A DNA stretch of 64,000 nt, taken from the NCBI GenBank assembly GCA_002356515.1, contig AP017605.1, forward strand, positions 4,659,001 to 4,723,000, given 5' to 3'. The position numbers and the translations under genes are program-made. A model generated the notes under the pieces. That model had not been told where the DNA came from and did no database searches. It was given only the letters and a program-made list of their open reading frames with translations. Each line of letters starts with the position of its first letter. The first letter of the stretch is position 1. Shown here in pieces: positions 63,943 to 64,000 of the stretch. Source of the DNA: Mesorhizobium loti. GTDB lineage: Bacteria; Pseudomonadota; Alphaproteobacteria; Rhizobiales; Rhizobiaceae.

Positions 63943-64000
63943 TACCCCTCCCTGCCGGACGCTGCCGGAAGTTATGATCAGGATATCCAAAGGGTGCTTC

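Overview
The window is a GC-rich chromosomal segment from an alphaproteobacterium of the order Rhizobiales, most probably Mesorhizobium. Three observations support this. The order trpB-trpA-accD-folC ... trxA-addA-addB ... tsaE-divL-ahcY-HPr-EIIA-hprK-chvG-chvI-pckA is the rhizobial core order. Three tandem small secreted proteins look like the DUF680 family, described mainly from Mesorhizobium. Palindromic intergenic repeats of rhizobial type are scattered through the window. No phage, insertion sequence, CRISPR array, rRNA or tRNA was recognised.

Layout. 1-5.5 kb: the end of the trp cluster, accD, folC, two small metal-fold proteins and thioredoxin. 5.6-17.1 kb (minus strand): the AddAB double-strand-break repair nuclease, a MurU-like sugar-nucleotide transferase, a TsaE-AmgK fusion and the DivL pseudokinase. 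17.3-25.3 kb: ahcY with a SahR-like operator, a minimal HPr/EIIA/HprK phosphorelay beside the ChvG-ChvI two-component system, then pckA and arfB. 25.4-28.5 kb: a TonB-dependent siderophore receptor with a candidate RirA iron box, and alkB. 28.7-35.7 kb (minus): an accessory, tightly overlapped cluster of a PqqD-like protein, an HPr-kinase-like protein, three family 2 glycosyltransferases, a nucleotidyltransferase-fold protein and a polytopic membrane protein. 35.8-38.5 kb (minus): a Rieske oxygenase/ferredoxin reductase pair of the glycine-betaine demethylase type, preceded by a clear cobalamin riboswitch. 39-39.8 kb: the three DUF680-like genes.

39.9-47.8 kb: the alpha-glucoside operon aglEFGAK and its divergent LacI-type regulator, with matching operators. 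47.9-50.6 kb (minus): an ECF sigma factor, its anti-sigma factor and an exported subtilisin-like protease. 50.6-60.5 kb (minus): a peptide/opine-type ABC transporter bracketed by two paralogous Tat-dependent binding proteins, with a phosphodiesterase and a CocE-type hydrolase. 60.5-64 kb (minus): ureide (allantoin) degradation with an allantoinase-OHCU decarboxylase fusion, a bicupin aminohydrolase, ureidoglycolate lyase and a deaminase.

The two most unusual items are the cobalamin riboswitch in front of an oxygenase pair that has no obvious B12 chemistry, and the PqqD/HprK-like/glycosyltransferase cluster, which looks like a peptide-phosphorylating or glycosylating system with no visible precursor peptide.
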